Of a stretch of 64,000 nt of DNA, positions 36,182 through 45,562 are shown in pieces; position 1 is the first letter of the stretch, and the number at the start of each line of letters is the position of its first letter. The position numbers and the translations under genes were made by a program. The notes beneath the pieces are model-generated. The model had not been told where the DNA came from. It saw only the letters and a list, made by a program, of their open reading frames with translations, and made no database searches. Source of the stretch: Pleionea sp. CnH1-48 (GTDB lineage Bacteria; Pseudomonadota; Gammaproteobacteria; Enterobacterales; Kangiellaceae); NCBI RefSeq assembly GCF_024124665.1, contig NZ_JAMXSB010000012.1:144695-208694 (forward strand), in the 5' to 3' direction.

Positions 36182-38590
36182 ATGAATGAGAACAAGGTTG
36201 TCCAGTTTTCTAACTGGATAATTCGCTGGCGCTGGCTGGTCATTCTCGCCAGTATCGTGTCGGTGGTTGCCATGGCTTATGGCATGTCCAAAGCCTATTT
36301 TAAATCCGACTACCGTATCTTCTTCTCCGAAGACAATCCTCAGCTGATTGCTTTCGAAGATATTCAAGCTACTTACAACAAATCCGATAATGTTTTGATG
36401 GTCGTCACTCCCAAAGACGGCAATGTATTCACTCAAAGCACACTTGCTTCCATTCAATGGTTAACCGAGCAGGCATGGAGCACACCTGATGTACTCCGTG
36501 TTGATTCCATCACTAACTTCCAGCATACCTGGGCCGAAGACGAAGATGATCTGATTGTTAAAGATCTGATTTGTTACCCCATGGCATTGCGCGAAGGCGT
36601 CTACGATACGGACTGCTCACATCAGACGATTACACCGGAGCAGCTCGCAGCCTACACTGCTGACGACTTTAAAAAGATGGGCGACATTACGGTTAATGAT
36701 CCTATCTTGAAAGATCGTTTGATCGCGCCTGATCGTTCAGTGACAGCTGTTAACATCACCGTTAATCTGCCCGAGAATCAGGATCAGAGAGTACTGGCTG
36801 TTGCGGCTTATGCTCGTGACCTGGCAAAGCAGATGGAAGCACGGGATCCTAACCTTGAAGTGCGTCTCACGGGTATCGTGATGATGAACGTATCTTTCCC
36901 TGAAGCATCCATCGAAGATACCTCAACACTACTGCCCTTAATGTTCCTGGTCGTAATTGCCGTACTCTGGTTTATGGTCAGAACCTTTAGTGGTGTAATC
37001 GCTTCTATCTTCCTGATTTTCTTCTCGATTTTAGGTGCAATGGGTAGCTTCATCTGGCTTGGTGGCTTCTTAACAGGTCCGGTTATGTCGGCTCCTATTA
37101 TTATCCTGACCATGGCCGTTGCCGACTCAGTGCATATATTGGTGACCTTCCTGCAAAACTACCGCCAGACGGGAAATAAAAATCAGGCTCTGGGTGAGTC
37201 ACTGCGCATCAACATGCAACCAGTATTCCTTACCAGTATCACCACGGTGATTGGCTTCTTAAGTATGAACTTCAGTGATGTACCACCACTTCGTGACCTG
37301 GGTAACGTGGTTGCTATTGGTGTTTCTCTGGCGTTTATTTACTCGGTCACTTTCTTACCAGCAATGATGAGTTTGCTACCTGTAAAACAGCCAAAGTCAG
37401 AACCTAAGGCTTATCACTGGATGGATGGTTTAGGTGACTGGGTTATCAACAACCGTCGAGTGTTGTTGGTATCGTCAGCATTGCTTTCTATTGCCATTAT
37501 CGCGTTCATTCCAAAGAACGAGCTTAACGATGAGTTTGTGAAATACTTCGACGAAAGTGTCGCCTTCCGTGCAGATACTGACTATGCCGAAGAACATCTA
37601 ACAGGCTTATACAACATCTTTATCTCGGTTAAGTCTGGCGAAGAGCAGGGCATTAACAAACCTGAATATCTGCAAAAGGTTCGCGACTTCTCTGCATTTG
37701 CCTTACAGCAATCAGAAGTGTTGCACGTTGAAACCTTAACCGACACCATGAAACGCCTTAACCGTAATATGCATGGCGATAGCCCCGAGTGGCATAAACT
37801 GCCAGACAGCCGAGAACTGTCAGGTCAATACCTGTTACTGTATGAAATGTCGCTACCCAAAGGCTTGGACTTAACCAATCAGATCGATATTGATAAATCC
37901 GCTACACGCCTTGGTATTACCATGAAATCCATTTCATCCAATGAAATGATCGACATTGAGCAGCGCTTTAAAAACTGGTTTGATACCAATGCACCTGAAC
38001 TGCAAGTTCAACAAGCTAGCCCGAACTTGATGTTTGCTCACATTGGTGCGCGTAATATCAAAAGCTCGCTGACGGGAACGGCCATTGCACTGGTATTGAT
38101 TTCATTAATCCTTATCTTCGCACTGCGTTCGCTCAAAATGGGTCTATTGAGCCTTATTCCTAACCTGGTTCCGGCAGGTCTGGCATTTGGACTGTGGGGC
38201 TTATTTGTCGGCCAGGTAGGTATGTCACTTGCGGTTGTTGCGGGTATGTCTCTGGGTATTGTGGTGGACGACACGGTACACTTTTTAAGTAAGTACCTAC
38301 GTGCTCGTCGCGAGAAAGGCATGGACCCTCAGAACGCGGTTCGCTATGCCTTCAATACCGTGGGTATGGCCCTGACGGCAACCACCATTATATTGGTCGC
38401 TGGCTTCTACATCATGACCCTGTCTACTTTCACCATGAACAGTGACATGGGTGCTATGACTGCCATGACCATCGCATTAGCGTTAATTATCGATTTCTTA
38501 ATGTTACCCCCAATTTTGATGAAATTAGAGGAAAAGAGTAATGAGAAAAGCACTAGCAATTCTGAGCTTAGTAAGTCTGCTACCGCTTAG
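36182..38590 (+). CDS. MMPL/RND-superfamily exporter
   Basis: 802 residues from ATG 36182 (AGGAG eight bases upstream; a TTG precedes it). Two repeats of one plus five membrane segments with periplasmic loops. The TM4-type motifs are MAVADSVHILVTF in the first half and GMSLGIVVDDTVHFL in the second, typical of MMPL/HpnN-like proteins rather than three-part AcrB pumps. No adaptor is encoded; the partner is the LolA-like protein downstream, a recurrent pairing that suggests lipid or hydrophobic cargo moved to the outer membrane. Overlaps the next gene by 50 bases. Confidence 0.9.
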   Translation: MNENKVVQFSNWIIRWRWLVILASIVSVVAMAYGMSKAYFKSDYRIFFSEDNPQLIAFEDIQATYNKSDNVLMVVTPKDGNVFTQSTLASIQWLTEQAWSTPDVLRVDSITNFQHTWAEDEDDLIVKDLICYPMALREGVYDTDCSHQTITPEQLAAYTADDFKKMGDITVNDPILKDRLIAPDRSVTAVNITVNLPENQDQRVLAVAAYARDLAKQMEARDPNLEVRLTGIVMMNVSFPEASIEDTSTLLPLMFLVVIAVLWFMVRTFSGVIASIFLIFFSILGAMGSFIWLGGFLTGPVMSAPIIILTMAVADSVHILVTFLQNYRQTGNKNQALGESLRINMQPVFLTSITTVIGFLSMNFSDVPPLRDLGNVVAIGVSLAFIYSVTFLPAMMSLLPVKQPKSEPKAYHWMDGLGDWVINNRRVLLVSSALLSIAIIAFIPKNELNDEFVKYFDESVAFRADTDYAEEHLTGLYNIFISVKSGEEQGINKPEYLQKVRDFSAFALQQSEVLHVETLTDTMKRLNRNMHGDSPEWHKLPDSRELSGQYLLLYEMSLPKGLDLTNQIDIDKSATRLGITMKSISSNEMIDIEQRFKNWFDTNAPELQVQQASPNLMFAHIGARNIKSSLTGTAIALVLISLILIFALRSLKMGLLSLIPNLVPAGLAFGLWGLFVGQVGMSLAVVAGMSLGIVVDDTVHFLSKYLRARREKGMDPQNAVRYAFNTVGMALTATTIILVAGFYIMTLSTFTMNSDMGAMTAMTIALALIIDFLMLPPILMKLEEKSNEKSTSNSELSKSATA

Positions 38591-39323
38591 TGTGGTCGCA
38601 GAGACCGCCGAAGAGAAAGGCTTGGCCATCGCTCAAGAGTCAGACCGACGTAACACTGGCTGGAGAGACTCCAAAGCCTCCATGGAAATGATTTTGCGCA
38701 ACCAGGCGGGTCGCGAGAGCCGCCGCAAAATTCGTATCCAGAGCCTGGAAGTAGAAGGCGACGGTGACAAAGGCTTAACCATTTTTGATGAGCCAAAAGA
38801 CGTTCAAGGCACAGCCTTTTTGTCTTTCTCTCACTCTATCAAGCCTGATGAGCAATGGTTGTATTTGCCCGCTTTGAAGCGTGTAAAACGTATTTCTTCT
38901 AGCAACAAATCTGGTCCATTTATGGGCAGTGAATTCTCTTATGAAGACTTATCTTCATTTGAGTTAGAAAAATACAAGTTCAAATATTTACGTGACGACA
39001 AAGTGGGCGAGCATGATGTGTTTGTGTTAGAAAGCACACCTCAATACAAGCACTCAGGTTATAAGCGCCTGGTCACCTATATCGACAAAGCCGAGTATCG
39101 CTCAGTCAAGATCGAGTTCTATGACCGTCGCAACGAGTTGATGAAAACCTTGGTCAGCAGTGAATACCAGAAGTTTCTAGATAAATACTGGCGTCCGCTG
39201 AATATGGAAATGACCAATCACCAAACGGGCAAAAGCACAACGTTAAAGTGGTCTGACTACGAGTTCCAAACCGGAGTCAAAGAGTCCAACTTTAGCAAAA
39301 GCGCTTTGAAGCGTTTGCGTTAA
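38541..39323 (+). CDS. LolA-like outer-membrane lipoprotein-sorting protein
   Basis: 260 residues. Signal peptide (cleavage near VVAETA). The mature part is the LolA-like fold seen beside MMPL exporters: a SKASMEMILRN strand, RKIRIQSLEVEGDGDKGLTIFDEP, then DEQWLYLPALKRVKRIS and KSGPFMGSEFSYEDL. Such periplasmic carriers have a hydrophobic cavity for lipids. The start lies 50 bases inside the exporter gene in another frame, with AGAGGAAAAGAG before the ATG, so expression is tightly coupled. Confidence 0.9.
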   Translation: MRKALAILSLVSLLPLSVVAETAEEKGLAIAQESDRRNTGWRDSKASMEMILRNQAGRESRRKIRIQSLEVEGDGDKGLTIFDEPKDVQGTAFLSFSHSIKPDEQWLYLPALKRVKRISSSNKSGPFMGSEFSYEDLSSFELEKYKFKYLRDDKVGEHDVFVLESTPQYKHSGYKRLVTYIDKAEYRSVKIEFYDRRNELMKTLVSSEYQKFLDKYWRPLNMEMTNHQTGKSTTLKWSDYEFQTGVKESNFSKSALKRLR

Positions 39324-39338
39324 TCGGGCTTCATAGAC

Positions 39339-39368
39339 GGTGTCAGTGATCAGCTGGTCACTGACACC
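39339..39368. repeat. 11-bp inverted repeat between LolA-like and tetR genes
   Basis: Arms GGTGTCAGTGA and its complement flank an eight-base loop. There is no T-run, so it is a poor terminator. It may stabilise the exporter mRNA 3' end or damp read-through into the regulator gene. Confidence 0.65.
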
Positions 39369-39429
39369 AACGATGACCCACCTTATGTTTTTGAGTGTTA
39401 TTGAAAAGTAGTAACAACGAGGTTGAATT

Positions 39430-40083
39430 ATGACATTACAGCGAAACCCTGATGAAACACGCCAGCGTATCCTGGATGCCGCCTTAGAAGAGATTCATTT
39501 GCGTGGCTTTCAAGGCATGCGGGTCGATCAATTGTTAGAGCGCACAGGCCTGACAAAAGGCGCACTGTATCATCACTTCGCTAATAAAATGTCCATTGGT
39601 TATGCCATCGTTGAAGAAATTCTTGAGAAAGAAATACTGGAAAAATGGGTAGGCCCACTGGCCAAAACCAACAATCCAGTCGAATGTATTATTGAAATTT
39701 GCCGCACCGAATCTCAATCCATGTCGCCTGATGAGCTAGAGAAAGGCTGTCCAATAAATAACCTGTCACAAGAAATGTCGCCCATCGACGAAGGTTTTCG
39801 TGAGCGTTTGGCCGGTGTTTACCAGATGTGGATAGAATCGATTGCGAATGCCTTACGTAAGGGCCAGAGCAACAATGTGATTCGTAAGGATATTAAGCCG
39901 GATAATGTCGCTAAATTTTTGTTGGCCGCGCTGCAAGGTATTATAGGCGTTGCCAAATGTTGTAAGAGTGAAGAGTCGTTAGACGATATGGGCGAATGCC
40001 TCGGAGAGTACCTGTTTCAGCTGCAGACACCCGAAATACAGGCTTCTGCCGCGCAAAAAAAAGCCCCGAATCTTCGGGGCTAA
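39430..40083 (+). CDS. TetR/AcrR family transcriptional regulator
   Basis: 217 residues. N-terminal helix-turn-helix (RQRILDAALEEIHLRGF, then QLLERTGLTKGALYHHF) and an all-helical ligand-binding C-terminal domain with a CX pattern (IIEICRTESQ, EKGCPINNL) similar to the TetR C-terminal AcuR/NemR-like group. It probably represses the exporter operon via the palindrome at 36053-36070 and thus itself. Its last codons are built from a hairpin that acts as a terminator on the other strand. Confidence 0.92.
   Translation: MTLQRNPDETRQRILDAALEEIHLRGFQGMRVDQLLERTGLTKGALYHHFANKMSIGYAIVEEILEKEILEKWVGPLAKTNNPVECIIEICRTESQSMSPDELEKGCPINNLSQEMSPIDEGFRERLAGVYQMWIESIANALRKGQSNNVIRKDIKPDNVAKFLLAALQGIIGVAKCCKSEESLDDMGECLGEYLFQLQTPEIQASAAQKKAPNLRG
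40054..40081 (-). terminator. Terminator of the DUF6316 gene, inside the tetR 3' end
   Basis: Perfect nine-base stem AGCCCCGAA/TTCGGGGCT with a two-base central spacer. On the minus strand it is followed by eight T residues, so it ends the minus-strand gene at 40139-40345 while coding for the C-terminus of the TetR protein on the plus strand. Confidence 0.85.
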
Positions 40084-40138
40084 TGTCATATCAAACAAAC
40101 CTAACCAAGGGGGTCTGAACGTTTTGACCACCTTGGTA

Positions 40139-40345
40139 TTAAAAAGTTCTCCAACGGACCTGAGTTTTTTTCTGTTTTTCTTCTTTCTTTTGAATATGGG
40201 TCGCATAACAGCTTAATTCCAACTCTGCGCTGTTCCTATCAGGAAAAGGCCCCATATCAATACCTTCGCGAGTCGCAAAAAACCAACCCTGCTTTTCTTG
40301 AAAAACGCGATCACCGGATAACTTATATTGTGCGGACACGTCCAT
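40139..40345 (-). CDS. DUF6316 family small protein
   Basis: 68 residues. The core RVFQEKQGWFFATREGIDMGPFPDRNSAELEL matches DUF6316: aromatic pair, TREG, GPF, then an Ala-Glu helix. The C-terminus is very basic (KKEEKQKKTQVRWR). Function unknown; members are small cytoplasmic proteins of gammaproteobacteria. AAAGGA precedes the ATG and a strong terminator follows about 60 bases downstream, which supports it as a stand-alone expressed gene. Confidence 0.82.
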   Translation of the reverse strand: MDVSAQYKLSGDRVFQEKQGWFFATREGIDMGPFPDRNSAELELSCYATHIQKKEEKQKKTQVRWRTF

Positions 40346-40625
40346 GCCAGGAATCCTTTTTATAGAGTGGTTATGGAATGAGGGAAATTATAGCGAGTCG
40401 ATATAATCATTTCTGTAGGAAAAAAAGGGATGCTTTTGTAAGCGATCGTCCATTCATGGGCAACATATCGACCACATCAATATTTAAAAGCCATAAAGTT
40501 GCCACATTTCACCCGTTTTTGTTGATAATAGCGTTTTAGAATAGGGTTAATAACCGTCGTACGGATAACAAAGATCCCCTGATCAAGCCATATATCCAAA
40601 GTATTTCAATCTGGAGTTTGCATTT

Positions 40626-43600
40626 ATGAATGCCTTAAGAGCCTTTTTGTTTCTTTGCTCATCAATATTGTTGGTTTCGTGTCAACAAGACAGTCCTTCT
40701 GCCAGTCCCAATGACTCGACAAAAAAAGAAGCATCTCAGCAGAGCAGTGCGCAGGCGACCTCGTTTAAACCGACGGATGCGCAAAAACAAAAGTTGCAAC
40801 AAGACTATGCCAATACGCCTTTTAAGGTATTAACCCTATCAGAGCAAAGTTGGGACAATGCTCCAGCGCTGGCTGTTGTGTTTTCCGTTCCGCTCAACCC
40901 AGATACCCAACTCTCTCGCTTCATAAAGGTCAGTGACAAAGACAAACAACCTGTCACTGGCGACTGGATCTTAAGTAGCAGTGGTAATATTGCCTACTTT
41001 CCATTTATACAGCCGGATACGAAATATCACCTTGAGGTACTTGAGGGAATAACCGCTATTAACAATCGCTTGATCAAAGCGGGGGCCAGACAAACCATCA
41101 AAACCCGTCGGGCCCAATCTCAGCTGCGTTTTGCCAGTCACGGTTCACAACTATCAACCGCTTTATCCGACGGATTAACCATCGATGCCGTCAACATTGA
41201 TGCCGCCGACTTTGATTTCTGGCGCGTCAAAAAAGATAAGTTATCCCACTTTATGAATCGTTACCTCGGGCGCACAACTTATGATTTAGAAAATATCAAG
41301 ACGTTGGCGGATCTGGTCTATAGTGCGCGTTTTGATTTAGACAGCAAGCCCAATCAGCGCAAGAAGCATGTTATCCCCCTTACCAACATTGATGAGCTGA
41401 AACAAAGTGGCGTATATGTAGCTATCGCCAAAGGTGCAGGCCACTACCCCTACCGTTATGAAACCACCTGGTTCACCATCAGTGATATAGGCTTGCAGGT
41501 ACGCCAATACCCTCAACAAACCGTGGCCTTTGCTCATCATCTACTGTCAGCCGATCCAGCACAGGGAGCAACCATTACCATCCTGGATCACAAGGGTAAT
41601 CAGTTGGCTCAAGCAACCACCGACAATCAAGGATTTGCTAACTTCGATAACTTAAAGTCAGAGCGCTTAGCTATCGCCGAGTTAAAAGACAATTACTCCG
41701 TTGTTAAGCTCAATACCCCAGCAATGGATCTGTCAGAATTTAAGCTGGCCAGTCGTCAACAACGACCACTTGAGTTGTTTATTTATTCCGCGCGGGATCT
41801 GTATCGCCCAGGCGAAACCATTCGCATCAACGCTTTATTAAGAGATAACGATGCCAGGCTGGTTCAGCCAAGCCCCATCAAAATTCAAGTCAAACGCCCT
41901 GATGGCCGCAGTTTTAAGACCGCCACCCTCAAAGGTAATGTGAATGCTTTTTACAGTAGCGAATTTGAAGTCCCTAAAAACACCTTAACTGGAGAATGGC
42001 GCTTTATTGCCAAGCTGGGTAATGGCGACAAATTTGAATACAACTTCAGTGTCGAAGATTTCTTGCCAGAACGCATGAAGCTTGAGTTATCCAGTAAGAC
42101 ATCAGGCCCAACACTGGCCCATGAAAAAACAACGCTGGACATACAAGGAGATTATTTTTATGGCGCACCAGCGGCAGGTAATCGCTTTGAAACCACGGTT
42201 GAAGTCAGACAACAACGCACACTTTTTGATGAACAATGGAAAGACTTCATTTTTGGTGCCGAAAACTACAACGATTTTAACAGTTACCGTCAATTGCCTG
42301 ATCAAACTCTTGATGCCAAAGGACATGCTAAAGTTGCATTAAACAACGAGTGGCAGGGCACACAACACCCACTCAGAGTGACTGCCAATGTCAGCCTGTT
42401 TGAATCGGGAGGACGACCCGTCACTCGCCGTTGGCAAACCACCATTTGGCCAAAAGATGCTGTGATTGGTATCCGCCCCATGTGGGAAGGCAATATCGGC
42501 CTGCCGAACTCGGAACTGAGTTTTGAAGTAATCAACGTCAATCGACAAGGCGAGCTAGTGGCCAATGATCATCTGGATATTCAGGTGATCCGTGAAAACA
42601 GCCACTATTACTGGCAGTGGGGTGACGACGGCTGGAGTTACCAACAAAGTGCCCGTAACCAACCGATCTTTAATCAAGTAGTCAAAGTCGCCGATAATGC
42701 CCGCGCAACTCTGCACGTTCCTGTGAACTACGGCTACCATCGAATCGAAGTCCGAGATCGCCATCAACGCCTGTTAAGCAGCTATCAGTTTTTTGCTGGT
42801 TGGCGCTGGGATCAATCTCGCAACGGCGAAATTGGTCGACCGGATCAAGTGAAGCTTAGCTGGAATCAAGATCACTTTGCAGCAGGAGAAACGGCCCAGT
42901 TGTCCATCGACGCACCTTATTCGGGTACGGCTCTGGTGACTATTGAAGCCAATCAACTCTTATGGCAACAACAAACCAATATACAAGATGGTAAAGGTAC
43001 CATCGAAATCCCCGTAAGCGACAGCTGGCAACGCCATGATATTTACGCCAGCGTGATGGTCTTGCGTGCGGGTGAAGCCAAACGAAAACATCTGCCTAAA
43101 CGTGCTTTTGGCGTTTTACATTTACCACTTAACCGCGCCAATCGCGAGCTGAAAGTTGCCATTGATGTACCAACGAAAGTGGAACCAGAAACCGAAGTCG
43201 TCGCCAAAATTAAACTGCAAAATCCACCATCAAACACAACACCCACCCAGCTAACACTGGTGGCTATTGATAGTGGCATTTTGAGCCTATCGGATTTTGA
43301 AACACCTAACGCTCATGAGTGGTTCTTTGCCCAACGCCGTTACCAAGGTGAAATTCGCGATATCTACTCCTCCTTAATAGAGCAACTCAGTGACAACAAG
43401 GCACAGCAACGATTTGGTGGTGACGCCGATGAGCTCAGTCATGGTGGCGATGCGCCTCAAACCGATGTACAGATTGTTTCTTTACTATCAGATGTTGTTG
43501 ATTTTAATGATCAAGGTGAAGCCGAAGTCACTTTTCAGTTGCCTTACTTCAACGGTGAGGTTCGTTTTATGGCGTTGGCATTTGGTGCCAACCAATTTGG

Positions 43601-45560
43601 CCATGCTGATAAAAAAATGACCATCGCAGCACCAGTGGTTGCCGAAGTCAGCTTGCCACGATTCCTGGCTAAAGACGATGAGTCCAACGCCACCTTTGAT
43701 GTGCAAAACCTCACGGACGAAGAGAAGCTATTTGATATTCAGTTAACGGCAGATCCGGCTCTGGGCTCAGCAAAAGTTCGTAAACAAATTACATTAGCCC
43801 CCAAAGAAAAGAGCGTTTTGCAACTGCCTTTGGTTGGCAGCAGCTATCAGGGTCAGGGTAAAGTCGCGATTGAACTGAACGAAAAAGGCGACAGTGAAGC
43901 GCTTATCAGTCTGCAACGAGACTGGAAACTGGGATTGCGCCCGGGCTACCCAGCCGAGACACGACAAAAGAGCTGGGTAGTACCAGGAAACCAGAATCGT
44001 TACTTGAACGCAGAAGAACTCAGTGGACTGTTCCGGAACCTGTCGCAAGATGGTATGAAGAGTGTTCTCAACCTATCGCCCAAACCACCTTTTAATGCTC
44101 AAGAGCAGCTTCAGTATTTGATTCAATACCCTTACGGCTGCCTGGAACAAACCTCTAGCCGAGCTTGGCCACTGTTGTTGGCAACAGATGCCGATCTTAA
44201 ACGCTATGATCGATCACAAAACATCAGTCAGAACCGAGGCAAGTATCTGGAGCAGGCCATCGCTCGCATCAGCGCCATGCAACGTAGTAATGGTAGTTTT
44301 GGCTTATGGAGTCGTGATAATTACGAAAATCACTGGTTGACCGTTTACGCCACTGAGCTGCTACTGCACACCAAACAGAAAGGATATTCTGTGGATGATG
44401 CGGTCCTTAATAAAGCCATTAAACGCCTGCAAAAATACGCAACAACATCCAGCCGACTCTATACCGAAAACAGTCATTACACTGATTGGCCCCATCACTA
44501 TCACTTTGCTTATCGTGCCTATGCCAGCCTGGTACTGGCCAAGATACAAAAAGTGAAGCTGGGTGACTTAAGAAATCTACGTCAGCAACACGCAAAAAAT
44601 GCCAAGTCACGCTTGCCGCTGGCTCAACTGGCGCTGGCTTTCGAAACCATGGGCGACCAAAAATCAGCTCAGGATCTGTGGCAACAGGCGCTCGACACCC
44701 AACGGGATCCCGATGGCTATGCGGGTGACTATGGTTCGATTTTGCGCAACCTGGCATGGGTAACGGTGTTAGCAACAGAAAGTAAGCTGGTAAAAAATCC
44801 CTGGCAATTAGTGCAGGCCATTCGCGAAGAGCTGCTTGAACGCCGCTGGATTTCTACTCAAGAACGTTTTGCACTTTATCGTTTATCCTTAAGCTTGCAA
44901 ACCGAGTCTCAGCAGTGGCAAGCCACATTGAAATATGGCGAAGAAACTCAACAACTGGCCGATACTCAAGCGGTGATCCAGTCTTGGGTAGAACACAACA
45001 TTCCACGTTCACTGAGTATTAACAATGAGTCAGAAAACCCACTGTTTGGCGACTTTAAAGTGCAAGGCTATCCTGCCGCCGCACCGAGAAAATCCAGCGA
45101 AGGCATTGAAGTTCAACGAACCTACTACAACGACCAGGGCCAGCCGCTCAAGCTCAGTCAGGTAGAAACCGGGGATCTGGTACTCGTGCGTCTGGATGTT
45201 AATAGCGAGGACAAAAAGCGCATCCCTGATGCGTTAATCGTTGAGCTGCTTCCCGCCGGACTGGAACTGGAAAACCAGAACCTGATGCACGCAACCAAGA
45301 TGGATAATATGCGAGTCGGTGGAAAATACGTTCATCAATGGATGCAACGCACGCGTATCCAGCATCAGGAATATCGCGATGACCGCTTTGTTGCCGCTAT
45401 CGATCTGGATCGACGCCGAGTCAGTACCGTATTTTATCTTGCCCGTGCGGTAACGCCTGGCCATTATCAGGTGCCGCCCACCTTGGTTGAAGATATGTAT
45501 CGTCCTTACCTGCGCGCCATTGGCAACTCGTCTGGCACATTAACCATTAAGGCCAAGTAA
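40626..45560 (+). CDS. Bacterial alpha-2-macroglobulin lipoprotein (YfhM-like)
   Basis: 1644 residues. Lipobox LVSC (Cys19). Macroglobulin-like beta domains fill the N-terminal half, including the MG-type stretch YSARDLYRPGETIRINALLRD. The thioester motif CLEQ lies at C1172-Q1175 in YGCLEQTSSR, within the alpha-helical thioester domain. It is a periplasmic, membrane-anchored protease trap that binds attacking proteases covalently. Its partner PbpC begins two bases after its stop, the standard pairing, thought to protect and then repair the envelope. Confidence 0.95.
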   Translation: MNALRAFLFLCSSILLVSCQQDSPSASPNDSTKKEASQQSSAQATSFKPTDAQKQKLQQDYANTPFKVLTLSEQSWDNAPALAVVFSVPLNPDTQLSRFIKVSDKDKQPVTGDWILSSSGNIAYFPFIQPDTKYHLEVLEGITAINNRLIKAGARQTIKTRRAQSQLRFASHGSQLSTALSDGLTIDAVNIDAADFDFWRVKKDKLSHFMNRYLGRTTYDLENIKTLADLVYSARFDLDSKPNQRKKHVIPLTNIDELKQSGVYVAIAKGAGHYPYRYETTWFTISDIGLQVRQYPQQTVAFAHHLLSADPAQGATITILDHKGNQLAQATTDNQGFANFDNLKSERLAIAELKDNYSVVKLNTPAMDLSEFKLASRQQRPLELFIYSARDLYRPGETIRINALLRDNDARLVQPSPIKIQVKRPDGRSFKTATLKGNVNAFYSSEFEVPKNTLTGEWRFIAKLGNGDKFEYNFSVEDFLPERMKLELSSKTSGPTLAHEKTTLDIQGDYFYGAPAAGNRFETTVEVRQQRTLFDEQWKDFIFGAENYNDFNSYRQLPDQTLDAKGHAKVALNNEWQGTQHPLRVTANVSLFESGGRPVTRRWQTTIWPKDAVIGIRPMWEGNIGLPNSELSFEVINVNRQGELVANDHLDIQVIRENSHYYWQWGDDGWSYQQSARNQPIFNQVVKVADNARATLHVPVNYGYHRIEVRDRHQRLLSSYQFFAGWRWDQSRNGEIGRPDQVKLSWNQDHFAAGETAQLSIDAPYSGTALVTIEANQLLWQQQTNIQDGKGTIEIPVSDSWQRHDIYASVMVLRAGEAKRKHLPKRAFGVLHLPLNRANRELKVAIDVPTKVEPETEVVAKIKLQNPPSNTTPTQLTLVAIDSGILSLSDFETPNAHEWFFAQRRYQGEIRDIYSSLIEQLSDNKAQQRFGGDADELSHGGDAPQTDVQIVSLLSDVVDFNDQGEAEVTFQLPYFNGEVRFMALAFGANQFGHADKKMTIAAPVVAEVSLPRFLAKDDESNATFDVQNLTDEEKLFDIQLTADPALGSAKVRKQITLAPKEKSVLQLPLVGSSYQGQGKVAIELNEKGDSEALISLQRDWKLGLRPGYPAETRQKSWVVPGNQNRYLNAEELSGLFRNLSQDGMKSVLNLSPKPPFNAQEQLQYLIQYPYGCLEQTSSRAWPLLLATDADLKRYDRSQNISQNRGKYLEQAIARISAMQRSNGSFGLWSRDNYENHWLTVYATELLLHTKQKGYSVDDAVLNKAIKRLQKYATTSSRLYTENSHYTDWPHHYHFAYRAYASLVLAKIQKVKLGDLRNLRQQHAKNAKSRLPLAQLALAFETMGDQKSAQDLWQQALDTQRDPDGYAGDYGSILRNLAWVTVLATESKLVKNPWQLVQAIREELLERRWISTQERFALYRLSLSLQTESQQWQATLKYGEETQQLADTQAVIQSWVEHNIPRSLSINNESENPLFGDFKVQGYPAAAPRKSSEGIEVQRTYYNDQGQPLKLSQVETGDLVLVRLDVNSEDKKRIPDALIVELLPAGLELENQNLMHATKMDNMRVGGKYVHQWMQRTRIQHQEYRDDRFVAAIDLDRRRVSTVFYLARAVTPGHYQVPPTLVEDMYRPYLRAIGNSSGTLTIKAK

Positions 45561-45562
45561 TT

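Noticed and set aside
44419..44775. 118-codon open frame on the minus strand
   Set aside because: Antisense to the thioester domain of the alpha-2-macroglobulin gene; composition follows that gene's codon pattern.
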